Assembly: GCA_030729925.1 (NCBI GenBank)
Contig: JANQWK010000042.1
Span: 1 to 42,931 of the forward strand
Length of the DNA: 42,931 nt
Direction: 5' to 3'
Origin: Saprospiraceae bacterium
Lineage (GTDB): Bacteria > Bacteroidota > Bacteroidia > Chitinophagales > Saprospiraceae
A program made the translations under genes and the position numbers. Numbering within the stretch: the first letter of the stretch is position 1; the number at the start of each line of letters is the position of its first letter. Shown here piece by piece: positions 1 to 8,537 of the stretch. Under the pieces are notes generated by a model. The model saw nothing but the letters and a program-made list of their open reading frames with translations. It did no database searches and had not been told where the DNA came from.

Positions 1-59
1 GTTTTTTGCCCCTCAGGCTTATCTTTAAGTTTTATTTGTCGTGCTATAATTATGTAGAT

Positions 60-2990
60 ATGAGAATAGACTTGCTGGATAGTTTGGGCAAATCCCTGGC
101 CGGGGAGTGGCACCAAGACCCGCTTTGGCGCTCGATATATGCTACCGATGCTTCTGTGTATCGGGAGGTACCGCTGGCCGTAGCAGTGCCAAAGGATGAA
201 AATGATCTCAAAAACCTCGTCACATTTGCCGATACACACGGATTTTCCCTGATTCCGAGAGCCGGAGGGACATCCCTGGCCGGACAGTGCGTGGGCAATG
301 GCATCGTGGTGGATGTGTCGAAGTTCATGAACCAGATCCTGGAGTTTAATCCGGAGGAAAGATGGGTGCGGGTGCAGCCGGGGGTGATTCGGGATGACCT
401 CAACCGCTTTCTGCAGCCGCACGGGTTGTTTTTTAGCCCGGTAACTTCTACCTCCAACCGCGCTATGATCGGAGGGATGGTAGGGAATAATTCTTCCGGG
501 CAGACTTCCATCGAGTATGGCTCTACGCGCGAACATGTGCGGGAGATCCGAGCATTGCTTTCGGATGGTTCGTCCGTGGTGTTTGAACCCCTCTCGGTAG
601 CTGCCTTTGAGGCAAAAACCCAATTGGATACCCTGGAAGGGGATTTGTACCGACAGGTGCAACAGCTGCTACAGGATCCCATGAATAGGGATAGCATAGC
701 CCAGGAGTTCCCCAAAAAGTCTATCCATCGCCGCAATACCGGTTACGCCCTGGATATGTTGCTGGAACAACAGCCTTTTAGCAGTTCAGGCCCAGCCTTC
801 AATTTTTGTTCGCTGCTGTGTGGCTCGGAAGGTACGCTTGCACTGGCAACAGAGATCGTATTGTCCCTGGATCCCCTGCCTCTGCCGGAAGAGGTGATCG
901 TTTGTCTGCATTTTGCAGATGTGCAGCAGTCTATGTATGCTACTCGCATCGCTATGGAGATGGCTCCCAGCGCCTGCGAACTCATGGATAAGGTGATTCT
1001 GGATTGCACGAAGTCCAATCTGGAACAGGCGAAAAATCGCTTTTTTATCGAGGGAGATCCGATTACCCTGCTGATGGTAGAGTTTCGGGCTGAACGCTTG
1101 GCCGATGCAGAGGCGAAAGCGGCCGAATTGATCGAACGGGTTCGGACAGCGGGTCTGGGCTATGCTTACCCTATCGTACGGGCACCACATACCGGAAAGG
1201 TATGGGAACTGCGTAAGGCAGGCCTCGGCGTCATGGGTAATTTACCCGGGGATCCGAAAGGCGTGGCTTGTATCGAGGATGCCGCCGTGGCCGTGGAAGA
1301 CCTGCCCCATTACATCGCAGAGATCGAAGAGATGGCAAAACGATACGATCAGGAAATGGTGTATTATGCACACGCAGGAGCAGGAGAGATCCATATCCGG
1401 CCTATTCTCAACCTCAAAACGGCCGAAGACCAACAGGTTTTTTATGATATGTCTCGTGAGGCCGCGCTGTTGGTGAAAAAATATGGGGGTTCGTTGAGCG
1501 GCGAACATGGAGATGGCCGGGTGCGCTCGGAGTTTATTCCGCTGGTGCTGGGCGAACACAATTACCATTTGCTTCGGCAGGTGAAACAGGCCTGGGATCC
1601 CAAAAATATTTTCAATCCGGGTAAGATTGTGGATCCTGTACCGATGAAGGGGTCTTTTCGGTATGAAGCCGGCCAGGAAACCCCCGAATGGGATACGGTA
1701 ATGGATTTTTCGCCGGAAGGCGGATACCTGCGGATGGTGGAGAAGTGCAATGGGGTAGGAGCCTGCCGGAAAACATCGGTGTCGGGAGGTACGATGTGCC
1801 CGTCATATATGGCTACCAGGGCTGAAAAGGATACAACCAGGGGAAGGGCCAATGCGCTGCGGGAGTTTTTGAGCGGCGACCAATCCGGTAATCCGTTTGA
1901 TCATCCGGAAGTGATGGAGGTACTGAAGTATTGTTTGTCGTGCAAAGGGTGTACCAATGAGTGTCCTTCCAGCGTGGATATGTCGTCGCTGAAAGCGGAG
2001 TTTACCCACCAGTATTATCAGTCACACCAACGCCCCCTCTCAGATCTGGCTTTTGGATATATCGGTGCGCTGGGCAAAGTGGCTACCGCGTTTCCGACCT
2101 TGGCCAATCTGCCCCTGCAACAACCCGTTTTGTCCAAATGGGTCAAGCGGGCACTCGGGGTAGCTCCCCAACGGACATTGCCGGCTTTCGCCAAAACTAC
2201 CTTGCGCGGCTGGTATCGGAAAAACTATCGGGGACTGCCCGAGCAGGTGCAAAAAAAAGGAGAACTGTTTTTGTTTTGCGATGAGTTTACAAATTATCAG
2301 GATGCCGAGGTGGGTATCAAGGCCGTTGAGCTATTGGTACAGCTGGGCTACGAAGTACATTTGACCGATCATGCCGATAGCGGCCGCGCTTTTTTGAGCA
2401 AGGGCTTGCTTACCCAGGCCAAAAAAGTGGCCAACGAGAATATCCGGCATTTTTCCGGTAAGCTGAGTGCCTCAAAGCCACTGGTAGGGGTCGAGCCTTC
2501 TGCTATTTTGAGCTTCCGGGATGAGTATTTGCGACTGGCCAACGATAAAACCGCCGCAGCAGCCCTGCAAGGTCATGTGTTGCTGTTGGAGGAGTTTCTG
2601 ATGGCCGAAGCCCAAAAGGGCAATATTGCTGCGACTGATTTTTCTTCGGAAGCGCGGGAGGTTTATGTGCACGGACATTGTCATCAAAAAGCACTTGCCG
2701 GAGTAGATCCTACGGCGTTTATCCTGAGCCTGCCCGAAAATTATACCGTCCGGGTTATTCCCTCGGGCTGTTGTGGCATGGCAGGTTCTTTTGGGTATGA
2801 AGCCGATAAATACGAGCTGAGTATGCAGATCGGAGAGTTAGTGCTGTTTCCCACCCTGCGCAAAACCCAGGAAAATAGTATCATTGCAGCTCCCGGTACG
2901 AGCTGCCGCCACCAAATTAAAGACGGGATAGGACGGACAGCAAAGCATCCGGCGGAAATTCTACTGGATGCCTTAAAGGCAAAAAAGTAA
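60..2990 (+). CDS. FAD-linked oxidase / Fe-S fused 2-hydroxyacid dehydrogenase (GlcD-GlcF / YdiJ type)
   Basis: This 976-residue protein fuses a flavin dehydrogenase to an electron-transfer module. The N-terminal half has the FAD_binding_4 signature (PRAGGTSLAGQ, then GGMVGNNSSGQ) and a GlcD-type C-terminal domain (LSGEHGDGRVRSEF). Around residues 560-640 there are two Cys-rich ferredoxin-like clusters (CNGVGAC...CP and CLSCKGCTNECP). The C-terminal third has two CCG-type motifs (HGHCHQKAL near 872, SGCCGMAG near 902). The family oxidises D-2-hydroxyacids such as D-lactate or D-2-hydroxyglutarate and passes electrons to the respiratory chain; which substrate applies here cannot be told. I chose the ATG at 60 because the protein from there matches the usual N-terminus; an in-frame TTG at 6 would add an unconvincing 18 residues. 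The MscS-type gene starts 6 bases after the stop, so the two may be cotranscribed. Confidence 0.9.
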   Translation: MRIDLLDSLGKSLAGEWHQDPLWRSIYATDASVYREVPLAVAVPKDENDLKNLVTFADTHGFSLIPRAGGTSLAGQCVGNGIVVDVSKFMNQILEFNPEERWVRVQPGVIRDDLNRFLQPHGLFFSPVTSTSNRAMIGGMVGNNSSGQTSIEYGSTREHVREIRALLSDGSSVVFEPLSVAAFEAKTQLDTLEGDLYRQVQQLLQDPMNRDSIAQEFPKKSIHRRNTGYALDMLLEQQPFSSSGPAFNFCSLLCGSEGTLALATEIVLSLDPLPLPEEVIVCLHFADVQQSMYATRIAMEMAPSACELMDKVILDCTKSNLEQAKNRFFIEGDPITLLMVEFRAERLADAEAKAAELIERVRTAGLGYAYPIVRAPHTGKVWELRKAGLGVMGNLPGDPKGVACIEDAAVAVEDLPHYIAEIEEMAKRYDQEMVYYAHAGAGEIHIRPILNLKTAEDQQVFYDMSREAALLVKKYGGSLSGEHGDGRVRSEFIPLVLGEHNYHLLRQVKQAWDPKNIFNPGKIVDPVPMKGSFRYEAGQETPEWDTVMDFSPEGGYLRMVEKCNGVGACRKTSVSGGTMCPSYMATRAEKDTTRGRANALREFLSGDQSGNPFDHPEVMEVLKYCLSCKGCTNECPSSVDMSSLKAEFTHQYYQSHQRPLSDLAFGYIGALGKVATAFPTLANLPLQQPVLSKWVKRALGVAPQRTLPAFAKTTLRGWYRKNYRGLPEQVQKKGELFLFCDEFTNYQDAEVGIKAVELLVQLGYEVHLTDHADSGRAFLSKGLLTQAKKVANENIRHFSGKLSASKPLVGVEPSAILSFRDEYLRLANDKTAAAALQGHVLLLEEFLMAEAQKGNIAATDFSSEAREVYVHGHCHQKALAGVDPTAFILSLPENYTVRVIPSGCCGMAGSFGYEADKYELSMQIGELVLFPTLRKTQENSIIAAPGTSCRHQIKDGIGRTAKHPAEILLDALKAKK

Positions 2991-2996
2991 TGGCGT

Positions 2997-3839
2997 ATGA
3001 ATTTTTTGGAAGATTTACTGGATAGTTTTTGGTTGTATTACGATAAAGTGGTCATGCTTTTGCCCAAATTGGCACTGGGCGTGTTGCTGCTCACTACCTT
3101 TTGGTGGGTAGGGAAAAAGTTGCAGAAAGTGGTCAAAAGCAGGTTGACGCGAACCCTCGATGATGATTTATTGAGGGACTTTATCGCCCGATTGGCAAAA
3201 TTTATCCTGGTTTCGATCGGATTTTTAGTGTTTCTGAAAGTGGTAGGCCTGGGAGATGCGGCTGCGAGTTTGCTCGCTACTGCAGGTGTGTCCGCGTTTA
3301 TTATTGGTTTTGCATTCAAGGATATCGGCGAAAATTTCCTGGCGGGGGTCGTGATGGCTTTCAACCGACCTTTTACCATCGGAGATGTGATCGAGACCAA
3401 CGGCATTATCGGTACGATCAAATCCATGACCCTACGCGCCACACTGGTCAAAACTTTCGATGGAAAGGATGCCTATATCCCCAATGCCCTAATCTTGAAA
3501 AATCCACTGAAAAATTATACCCTGGATGGTTTCTTGCGCTACGATTTTCAGCTGGACCTGAATTACGATGCCGATTTTCCCAGAGCCACCGAAATTATTT
3601 TTTCTACCCTGAGGGATATTCCCGGTATCCTGCAAGAAATCAAACAGCCGGATGTGACGATCAGCAGCATGGACGGTAACCGCATGACCCTGACCGTTTA
3701 TTTCTGGGTCAATACCAACGACAAGTCCATCGGAATTTTTAAAATCCGCCGAGATGCCATTTCTGCCTGTATCGCAGCTTTGTCCGCAGCAGAAATTCGG
3801 ATACCCGGCTGGAAAATTCAACTGGAAGGAATGCCGTAA
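2997..3839 (+). CDS. MscS-family small-conductance mechanosensitive channel
   Basis: A 280-residue inner-membrane protein of normal MscS length. There are three hydrophobic segments in the first 110 residues. The pore-lining third helix is rich in Gly and Ala (ATAGVSAFIIGFAFKDIGEN) and leads into the family hallmark of a beta domain (NRPFTIGDVIE, then GTIKSMTLRATLVKTFDG and the PNALI stretch). The C-terminal cytoplasmic domain follows the usual pattern. The family opens under membrane tension to release solutes during hypo-osmotic shock. It starts 6 bases after the dehydrogenase gene and ends facing the capA-like gene across a palindrome. Confidence 0.9.
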   Translation: MNFLEDLLDSFWLYYDKVVMLLPKLALGVLLLTTFWWVGKKLQKVVKSRLTRTLDDDLLRDFIARLAKFILVSIGFLVFLKVVGLGDAAASLLATAGVSAFIIGFAFKDIGENFLAGVVMAFNRPFTIGDVIETNGIIGTIKSMTLRATLVKTFDGKDAYIPNALILKNPLKNYTLDGFLRYDFQLDLNYDADFPRATEIIFSTLRDIPGILQEIKQPDVTISSMDGNRMTLTVYFWVNTNDKSIGIFKIRRDAISACIAALSAAEIRIPGWKIQLEGMP

Positions 3840-3891
3840 TGGGCTTTTTTAGCCTGGTTTTTTTGTTCAAAATTTTGATTTTCAATATGTT

Positions 3892-3937
3892 GTAATTCAG
3901 GTGCAAGCCACCTTAAGGTGGCTTGCACCTGAATTAC
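3892..3937. repeat. Perfect 46-bp palindrome between converging genes
   Basis: Every base from 3892 to 3937 pairs with its mirror position around a centre inside CCTTAAGG (3911-3918). The outer bases on both sides (3891 and 3938) no longer match. The element lies 52 bases after the mscS-like stop and 69 bases before the capA-like stop, so both transcripts would enter it as a very stable hairpin. Neither side has a clear T-run, so it is not a textbook intrinsic terminator. It could act as a bidirectional terminator or mRNA 3' end stabiliser, or be a palindromic repeat present elsewhere in the genome. Confidence 0.85.
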
Positions 3938-4005
3938 CCTTATTAATCCCCCGACACTGCAAAAAGTAACCCTTTTGTCCCTGCTTTTTTGAAAGATGTT
4001 CTGGG

Positions 4006-5346
4006 CTATTGGCTGATCTTGACTACTCCAATGCCATTGACGTATTCAATGACGGTTCCGTAGGGTTTGGATCTTTCAATGAGGTCTTGTATGATTTTTT
4101 TACCGGTGGCTTCGTCTGCGAGCATGGGTCTGCCCCGAATGCTTGGTTTTTGTCCAAAACCCAGACTGATCGGGTGCAGTTCCAAGGCTATCAATTGGCC
4201 GTCTTTCCAACTGGGCATGGCAATGACGGATTCCCATATTTCGGGGTTTACCGGAAATCCACGGGTGTCGTTGCTGTAACGACTGGCGTTGAAATCGGCT
4301 ACGTGCTTGTCACTTCCCAAGTCATAAGGTTCGTAGTTTTCATAGGGCAGGCGCAGCAGGGTCTCGTTTTGAAAAATGAAGTCGCCCAGACTATACAGGA
4401 TAGGTTTGCCTTTGTACAGCTCGATGCCCCGCAATACGTGCGGCCCATGTCCTACCATGACATCAGCTCCGGCATCTATCACGGCTCGCGCAAAGGTTTC
4501 GACAAATTGAGCCGGAACGGAAAGTGCTCCGTTGCGCTCGTGGGCATGTATGGTGACAATGGTATAGTCGGCGAGTTTGCTGGCACTGCGCACCACCGCC
4601 GCAATTTCTTCCAAGTCTTCTTTTTCGGGCTGGGTAGTGACCCCGGGCTGTTCTGCTACCTCAAATCGCTGTCCGAGAAAACGCAGGCTGTTGCCCGAGC
4701 CGGCCGATTGTCCCAGCGAACCGGCGATCTGCCGGAGCGCCGACATTTGCTCCGCCGTAATGTGGTTGGTGACCGTGTGCCGGAGCGGATTCAATCCGGG
4801 TCTGGCCGGCATGTCACCCCGCGTTTTTCCGGCACGGGAATGATCGGGAAAGGTTGAGGAGACAGAAATCAACGCAATGCGACCTTTGCCCGTTTCCAGG
4901 AATTTTGCTTCCCGGGCCTCGGGCAGACTTTCACCCACTCCCGCATACACCAAACCCGCCTGATCTACGTATTTTACCGTCAATCGCATCCCCTCAGCGC
5001 CGTAGTCGCCCGTGTGGTTGTTGGCACAGGATACCATGTCTATACCTGCCCAGATCAGCTCGTTGACCAGCTCCGGCTCCGCTCGCATATACGTCCCGCC
5101 GCTCTGGTTCATCGGATAAGGCTCGTAATCGTGAAACAACATCTCCAGATTGGTAAAGGCCATGTCGGCTCCCCGCAGCAAGTCAATCATTTTCAAAAAT
5201 TCAGGTTCTTGATAGACCGACAACTTGCGCGTGATAATCGCATCTCCCGTGAGGGCCATGGTCAACGTGGACGACTGGGCTGGCTGTGCCAAAACACTCG
5301 CCGTGAGCAATAGCCCAAACCCCAAAAAGATCATTTTTTTGTTCAT
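4006..5346 (-). CDS. CapA-family exported protein (PGA_cap domain)
   Basis: A 446-residue protein with a clear signal peptide (Lys-rich start, hydrophobic core, likely cut after VLAQ near residue 21). The mature part carries metallophosphatase-like motifs of the CapA/PgsA family: TGDAIITR near the start, CANNHTGDYG near residue 110, VMVGHGPHVLRGIE, and YSLGDFIFQ. Family members are linked to poly-gamma-glutamate capsule attachment or related surface polymers, but many in Bacteroidota stand alone with unknown substrates. No pgsB or pgsC partner is visible here. The gene is divergent from troA and shares its 168-base upstream region. I see no convincing -7 box for this strand. Confidence 0.85.
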   Translation of the reverse strand: MNKKMIFLGFGLLLTASVLAQPAQSSTLTMALTGDAIITRKLSVYQEPEFLKMIDLLRGADMAFTNLEMLFHDYEPYPMNQSGGTYMRAEPELVNELIWAGIDMVSCANNHTGDYGAEGMRLTVKYVDQAGLVYAGVGESLPEAREAKFLETGKGRIALISVSSTFPDHSRAGKTRGDMPARPGLNPLRHTVTNHITAEQMSALRQIAGSLGQSAGSGNSLRFLGQRFEVAEQPGVTTQPEKEDLEEIAAVVRSASKLADYTIVTIHAHERNGALSVPAQFVETFARAVIDAGADVMVGHGPHVLRGIELYKGKPILYSLGDFIFQNETLLRLPYENYEPYDLGSDKHVADFNASRYSNDTRGFPVNPEIWESVIAMPSWKDGQLIALELHPISLGFGQKPSIRGRPMLADEATGKKIIQDLIERSKPYGTVIEYVNGIGVVKISQ

Positions 5347-5442
5347 CGTTAAAAAGTTGGTGATGTAAAGTCAATGTTTTGATGCACGTAGGTTCCGTAA
5401 TTTCGGAAAATTTACATACCCAATATTTTGTATCCTTATTTT

Positions 5443-5468
5443 TATTTTTTAGGCTTGACTAAAAAATA
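5443..5468. promoter_or_regulatory. DtxR/MntR-like operator palindrome upstream of troA
   Basis: Two perfect 10-base arms, TATTTTTTAG (5443-5452) and CTAAAAAATA (5459-5468), flank a 6-base spacer GCTTGA. The core resembles the TTTAGGC...CTAAA style of DtxR-family boxes. The spacer and right arm contain the predicted -33 element TTGACT (5455-5460), so a bound repressor would block polymerase. The downstream operon encodes a manganese-type importer with a DtxR-like domain, which fits. The assignment to this regulator family is an inference from the pattern. Confidence 0.55.
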
Positions 5469-5485
5469 TTTTTATAGTAATTTTA
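5455..5485 (+). promoter_or_regulatory. Predicted promoter of the troABCD operon
   Basis: TTGACT at 5455-5460 and TAATTTTA at 5478-5485 are separated by 17 bases. The second box matches the Bacteroidota -7 consensus TAnnTTTG except for the last base. Transcription would begin around 5490, leaving a short AT-rich leader before the ATG at 5515. The -33 box lies inside the operator-like palindrome. Confidence 0.45.
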
Positions 5486-5514
5486 ATTTTATTTTTTAAA
5501 CAAAAAAATCTGAT

Positions 5515-6435
5515 ATGAGAGAGCTTGTCTTATCTGTTTTTTTACTATCGCTTTTGCTGTCTTGTGAGCCTGCGGAAAAAAGGGCGACATCCGGCAAGTT
5601 GTACGTGGTCGCGACAACGGGGATGGTAGCGGATTTGGTTCAGGCGATTGGCGGTTCGGAGGTGGAGGTAGATGCGTTGATGGGTCCCGGAGTGGATCCG
5701 CACCTGTACAAGGCGACGCAGGGGGATTTGTCGCGGCTGCAGGAGGCAGATCTGGTGGTGTACAACGGGCTGCATCTGGAAGGGAAGATGGGGGAGGTTT
5801 TGGAGAAACTGGGTCAGCGGAAGTCGGTAGTGGCGGTGAGTGAGGGTGTTTCCGTGGAAAAATTACTCCAGGATACGCTTTTTTCGGGCAATTACGACCC
5901 GCATATCTGGTTCGACGTGTCGCTGTGGGCGACGGCCATTCCGGTGGTGACAGCGGCCTTGATTCGGGAAGATAGCACGCGGAGGGATTATTTTATGGAT
6001 CGGGCGACACAGTATGCAGTGGAGCTGGAAGGGCTTCACAACTGGGTGCGCGATACGCTGCAGGTGTTGCCGGCAGATCGGCGGGTGGTGGTGACGGCAC
6101 ACGATGCTTTTAATTATTTTGGTCGGGCATACGATGTGGAGGTGCGTGGATTGCAGGGGATCTCGACCTTGTCTGAATTCGGGCTGCGCGATCGGGTGGA
6201 TCTGGTAAACTTTCTGGTAGCAAAAGACATTAAAGCTGTGTTTGTGGAGACTTCGGTGTCCACCAAGAATATTGAGTCTATTATTGAAGGCTGTCGCCAA
6301 AAAGGACATGCCGTGCGCATCGGAGGTAATTTGTTTTCCGATGCTATGGGCGCCGCCGGTACACCGGAGGGCACCTACATCGGTATGGTACAGTCCAATG
6401 TGCGCACCCTGATACAATCTTTGAACGCGGAATAA
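5515..6435 (+). CDS. troA: Manganese/zinc ABC transporter substrate-binding lipoprotein (TroA-like)
   Basis: A 306-residue cluster A-1 metal-binding protein. The N-terminus is a lipoprotein signal ending in LLLSC (Cys17), so it is anchored in the periplasm. The metal ligands of Treponema pallidum TroA are visible in order: His63 (DPHLYKAT), His130 (DPHIWFD), His195 (TAHDAFNYF) and Asp275 (LFSDAMG). The TroA-like stretch GLQGISTLSE and the C-terminal GTPEGTYIGMV also match. It lacks the His-rich loop common in zinc-specific ZnuA, so manganese or mixed Mn/Zn binding is likelier, though this cannot be settled from sequence. It heads an operon with one base between its stop and troB. An operator-like palindrome lies upstream. 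Confidence 0.9.
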   Translation: MRELVLSVFLLSLLLSCEPAEKRATSGKLYVVATTGMVADLVQAIGGSEVEVDALMGPGVDPHLYKATQGDLSRLQEADLVVYNGLHLEGKMGEVLEKLGQRKSVVAVSEGVSVEKLLQDTLFSGNYDPHIWFDVSLWATAIPVVTAALIREDSTRRDYFMDRATQYAVELEGLHNWVRDTLQVLPADRRVVVTAHDAFNYFGRAYDVEVRGLQGISTLSEFGLRDRVDLVNFLVAKDIKAVFVETSVSTKNIESIIEGCRQKGHAVRIGGNLFSDAMGAAGTPEGTYIGMVQSNVRTLIQSLNAE

Positions 6436-6436
6436 G

Positions 6437-7228
6437 ATGAAATTTACAGCAGAAAATCCGGTGGTGGAGTTCCACGATCTGACAGTGGCTTACCACCGCA
6501 AACCAGCTTTGTGGAATGTTGATCTGACTTTACCTGCCGGTGCCCTGATCGGAATTATCGGCCCGAATGGTGCCGGTAAGTCCACCCTGATCAAAGCGGC
6601 TATGGGGCTATTGCCCCTGAGCTCGGGCTACGTGCGCTTGTTCGGAGCGGAGCTGGATGCAGTCCGGCGGCGGGTGAGCTATGTGCCACAGCGCGAATCG
6701 GTGGACTGGGATTTTCCGGCTTCGGTGATGGATGTGGTGCTGATGGGGAGGTACGCCGGTCTGGGTTTGCTGAAACGCCCTTCCGCACAGGATCGGGAGA
6801 TCGCACTGAACAGCCTGGAAAAGGTGGGCATGGCAGGTTTTCGCAACCGACAGATTGCCCAGCTCTCGGGCGGACAGCAGCAGCGGGTGTTTTTGGCCAG
6901 GGCACTGGCTCAGGAGGCAGATCTGTATTTTATGGACGAGCCTTTTGCCGGCGTAGATGCCGCTACCGAGGCTGCTATCCTCGAAATTCTTCAAGAACTG
7001 ACCTCGAGCGGCAAAACGGTTATTGTGGTTCACCACGATCTGCAATCCGCCGCTTCGTTTTTTCATTGGGTGGTCCTGCTCAATATGCGGCTGGTGGCTT
7101 CGGGGCCGGTAGATGAGGTGTTTACAGCGGCCTTGCTGCAGGAGACCTATGGCGGACGACTGACCGTCCTGGCAGAGGTGGGTGAATTGGTCAGAAAACG
7201 ACAAATTTCCGGTCGCGAAAAGTATTGA
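6437..7228 (+). CDS. troB: Manganese/zinc ABC transporter ATP-binding protein (TroB-like)
   Basis: A 263-residue single nucleotide-binding domain of standard length. Walker A is GPNGAGKST, the signature motif is LSGGQQQRV, Walker B is LYFMDEPFAGVD, and the switch His lies in VVHHDL. The YVPQRESVDWDFP stretch around the Q-loop is characteristic of the Mn/Zn (TroB/MntB/ZnuC) branch. It would power metal import by the two permeases that follow. One base separates it from troA and one base from troC, so translation of the genes is probably coupled. Confidence 0.92.
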   Translation: MKFTAENPVVEFHDLTVAYHRKPALWNVDLTLPAGALIGIIGPNGAGKSTLIKAAMGLLPLSSGYVRLFGAELDAVRRRVSYVPQRESVDWDFPASVMDVVLMGRYAGLGLLKRPSAQDREIALNSLEKVGMAGFRNRQIAQLSGGQQQRVFLARALAQEADLYFMDEPFAGVDAATEAAILEILQELTSSGKTVIVVHHDLQSAASFFHWVVLLNMRLVASGPVDEVFTAALLQETYGGRLTVLAEVGELVRKRQISGREKY

Positions 7229-7229
7229 T

Positions 7230-8537
7230 ATGGATAACCTGCGGGCTTTTTTTTCTTTTTCAGATCCGAATGTGGTATCGGTGGTATTGGGGACACTTTT
7301 GCTGACTGCTTCTTCTGCCGTGGTGGGAACCTTTACTTTTCTCCGGAAGAAGGCTTTGTTGGGCGATGCGATTGCGCATGCCGTGCTGCCGGGAGTAGGA
7401 GCCGCTTTCTTGTGGTCGGGAGTGAAGGATCCGCTGATGATGATCGCCGGAGCTTTTGTGAGCGGCTGGCTGGCAGTGTGGGCAATGGATCAGATTGTGG
7501 CACACTCAAAAATTAAGGAAGACACAGCAATTGCATTGGTGCTGTCGGTGTTTTTTGGGGTGGGAATTCTTCTGCTGACCTACATCCAGCATTCCGGCAA
7601 TGCCGCGCAGACCGGATTGGAGTCGTTTTTGTTTGGCAAAGCGGCAGCACTGGTAGGCAGGGACTTATGGGTGTTCGGAGCAGTGGCACTGGTGCTGCTG
7701 GTGGCGGTAGGTTTGTTTTTCAAGGAGTTTCAACTCATCGCCTTCGATGAGGCGTATGCGCGTACCCTCGGACTGCCAGTCGGGCGCCTCAACCTGCTGC
7801 TGACTTCCTTGACCGTCCTGGCAGTGGTGACCGGCATACAGGCTGTCGGGGTAGTGCTGATGTCGGCTATGCTGATTACCCCGGCTGCTGCGGCCCGTTA
7901 TTGGACCGATCGGGTACAGCAAATGATCCTCCTGGCAGCAGGCTTTGGGGCTTTGTCTGGCCTGGCAGGGGCGTATGTGAGCTATGTGGCTCCCGCAATG
8001 CCCACAGGCCCCTGGATTGTGGTCGTCATTTCGGTAGTGGCGATCCTGTCGTTCTTTTTTGCTCCGGGCAGAGGGATTGTTTACCGATACTGGCAGCAGG
8101 AGTCCCTGCGACACGATATCCTGGAGGAAAATATGCTCAAGGCTTTCTATCAAATGGGGGAACAGGAAGAGGATTTTTTCGCGAGCCGACCTGCCGAGGA
8201 GTTGCTTGCCTGGCGCAAATTTCCTCCTGCATCCCTGAAAGATGCGCTTCGCCGATTGGTTCGGAAGGGAGATATGGTTCGGAAGAATGACGCTTGGCAA
8301 CTTAGTCCTGCCGGACTGGAACGGGGGCGCAGCATCGTAAAAAAGCACCGGCTATGGGAATTGTATTTGTCTCGCTACCTCCAGCTGGCTCCGGATCACG
8401 TGCACGATGATGCCGAGACGATCGAACATATCCTCACCCCGGAACTGGAAGCAGAATTACTCCGCATGATGGATTATCCCGATCTCGATCCCCACGATGC
8501 AGTGATCCCCTACGGGGAAAAAGATAAAAAAGAATGA
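7230..8537 (+). CDS. troC: Manganese/zinc ABC permease fused to a DtxR/MntR-like regulator domain
   Basis: A 435-residue protein in two parts. Residues 1 to about 285 are an ABC-3 family permease with about eight membrane helices and the motif GDAIAHAVLPGV. Residues from about 300 to 430 resemble a whole DtxR/MntR protein: a winged helix-turn-helix (PPASLKDALRRLVRKGDMV, then the wing and LSPAGLERG), then the dimerisation and metal domain (KKHRLWELYL, VHDDAETIEHIL, DPHDAVIP). His373, Glu396, Glu399 and His400 align with MntR ligands His77, Glu99, Glu102 and His103; Glu at the position of DtxR Cys102 points to manganese rather than iron. The usual permease is about 285 residues, so the tail is a real extension. 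I chose the ATG at 7230, one base after troB, over an upstream in-frame alternative start at 7182 inside troB. It overlaps troD by 4 bases (ATGA). Confidence 0.88.
   Translation: MDNLRAFFSFSDPNVVSVVLGTLLLTASSAVVGTFTFLRKKALLGDAIAHAVLPGVGAAFLWSGVKDPLMMIAGAFVSGWLAVWAMDQIVAHSKIKEDTAIALVLSVFFGVGILLLTYIQHSGNAAQTGLESFLFGKAAALVGRDLWVFGAVALVLLVAVGLFFKEFQLIAFDEAYARTLGLPVGRLNLLLTSLTVLAVVTGIQAVGVVLMSAMLITPAAAARYWTDRVQQMILLAAGFGALSGLAGAYVSYVAPAMPTGPWIVVVISVVAILSFFFAPGRGIVYRYWQQESLRHDILEENMLKAFYQMGEQEEDFFASRPAEELLAWRKFPPASLKDALRRLVRKGDMVRKNDAWQLSPAGLERGRSIVKKHRLWELYLSRYLQLAPDHVHDDAETIEHILTPELEAELLRMMDYPDLDPHDAVIPYGEKDKKE

Noticed and set aside
4009-4857. 282-codon open frame opposite the capA-like gene
   Set aside because: The minus-strand protein has a signal peptide and conserved family motifs; the mirror frame has none.
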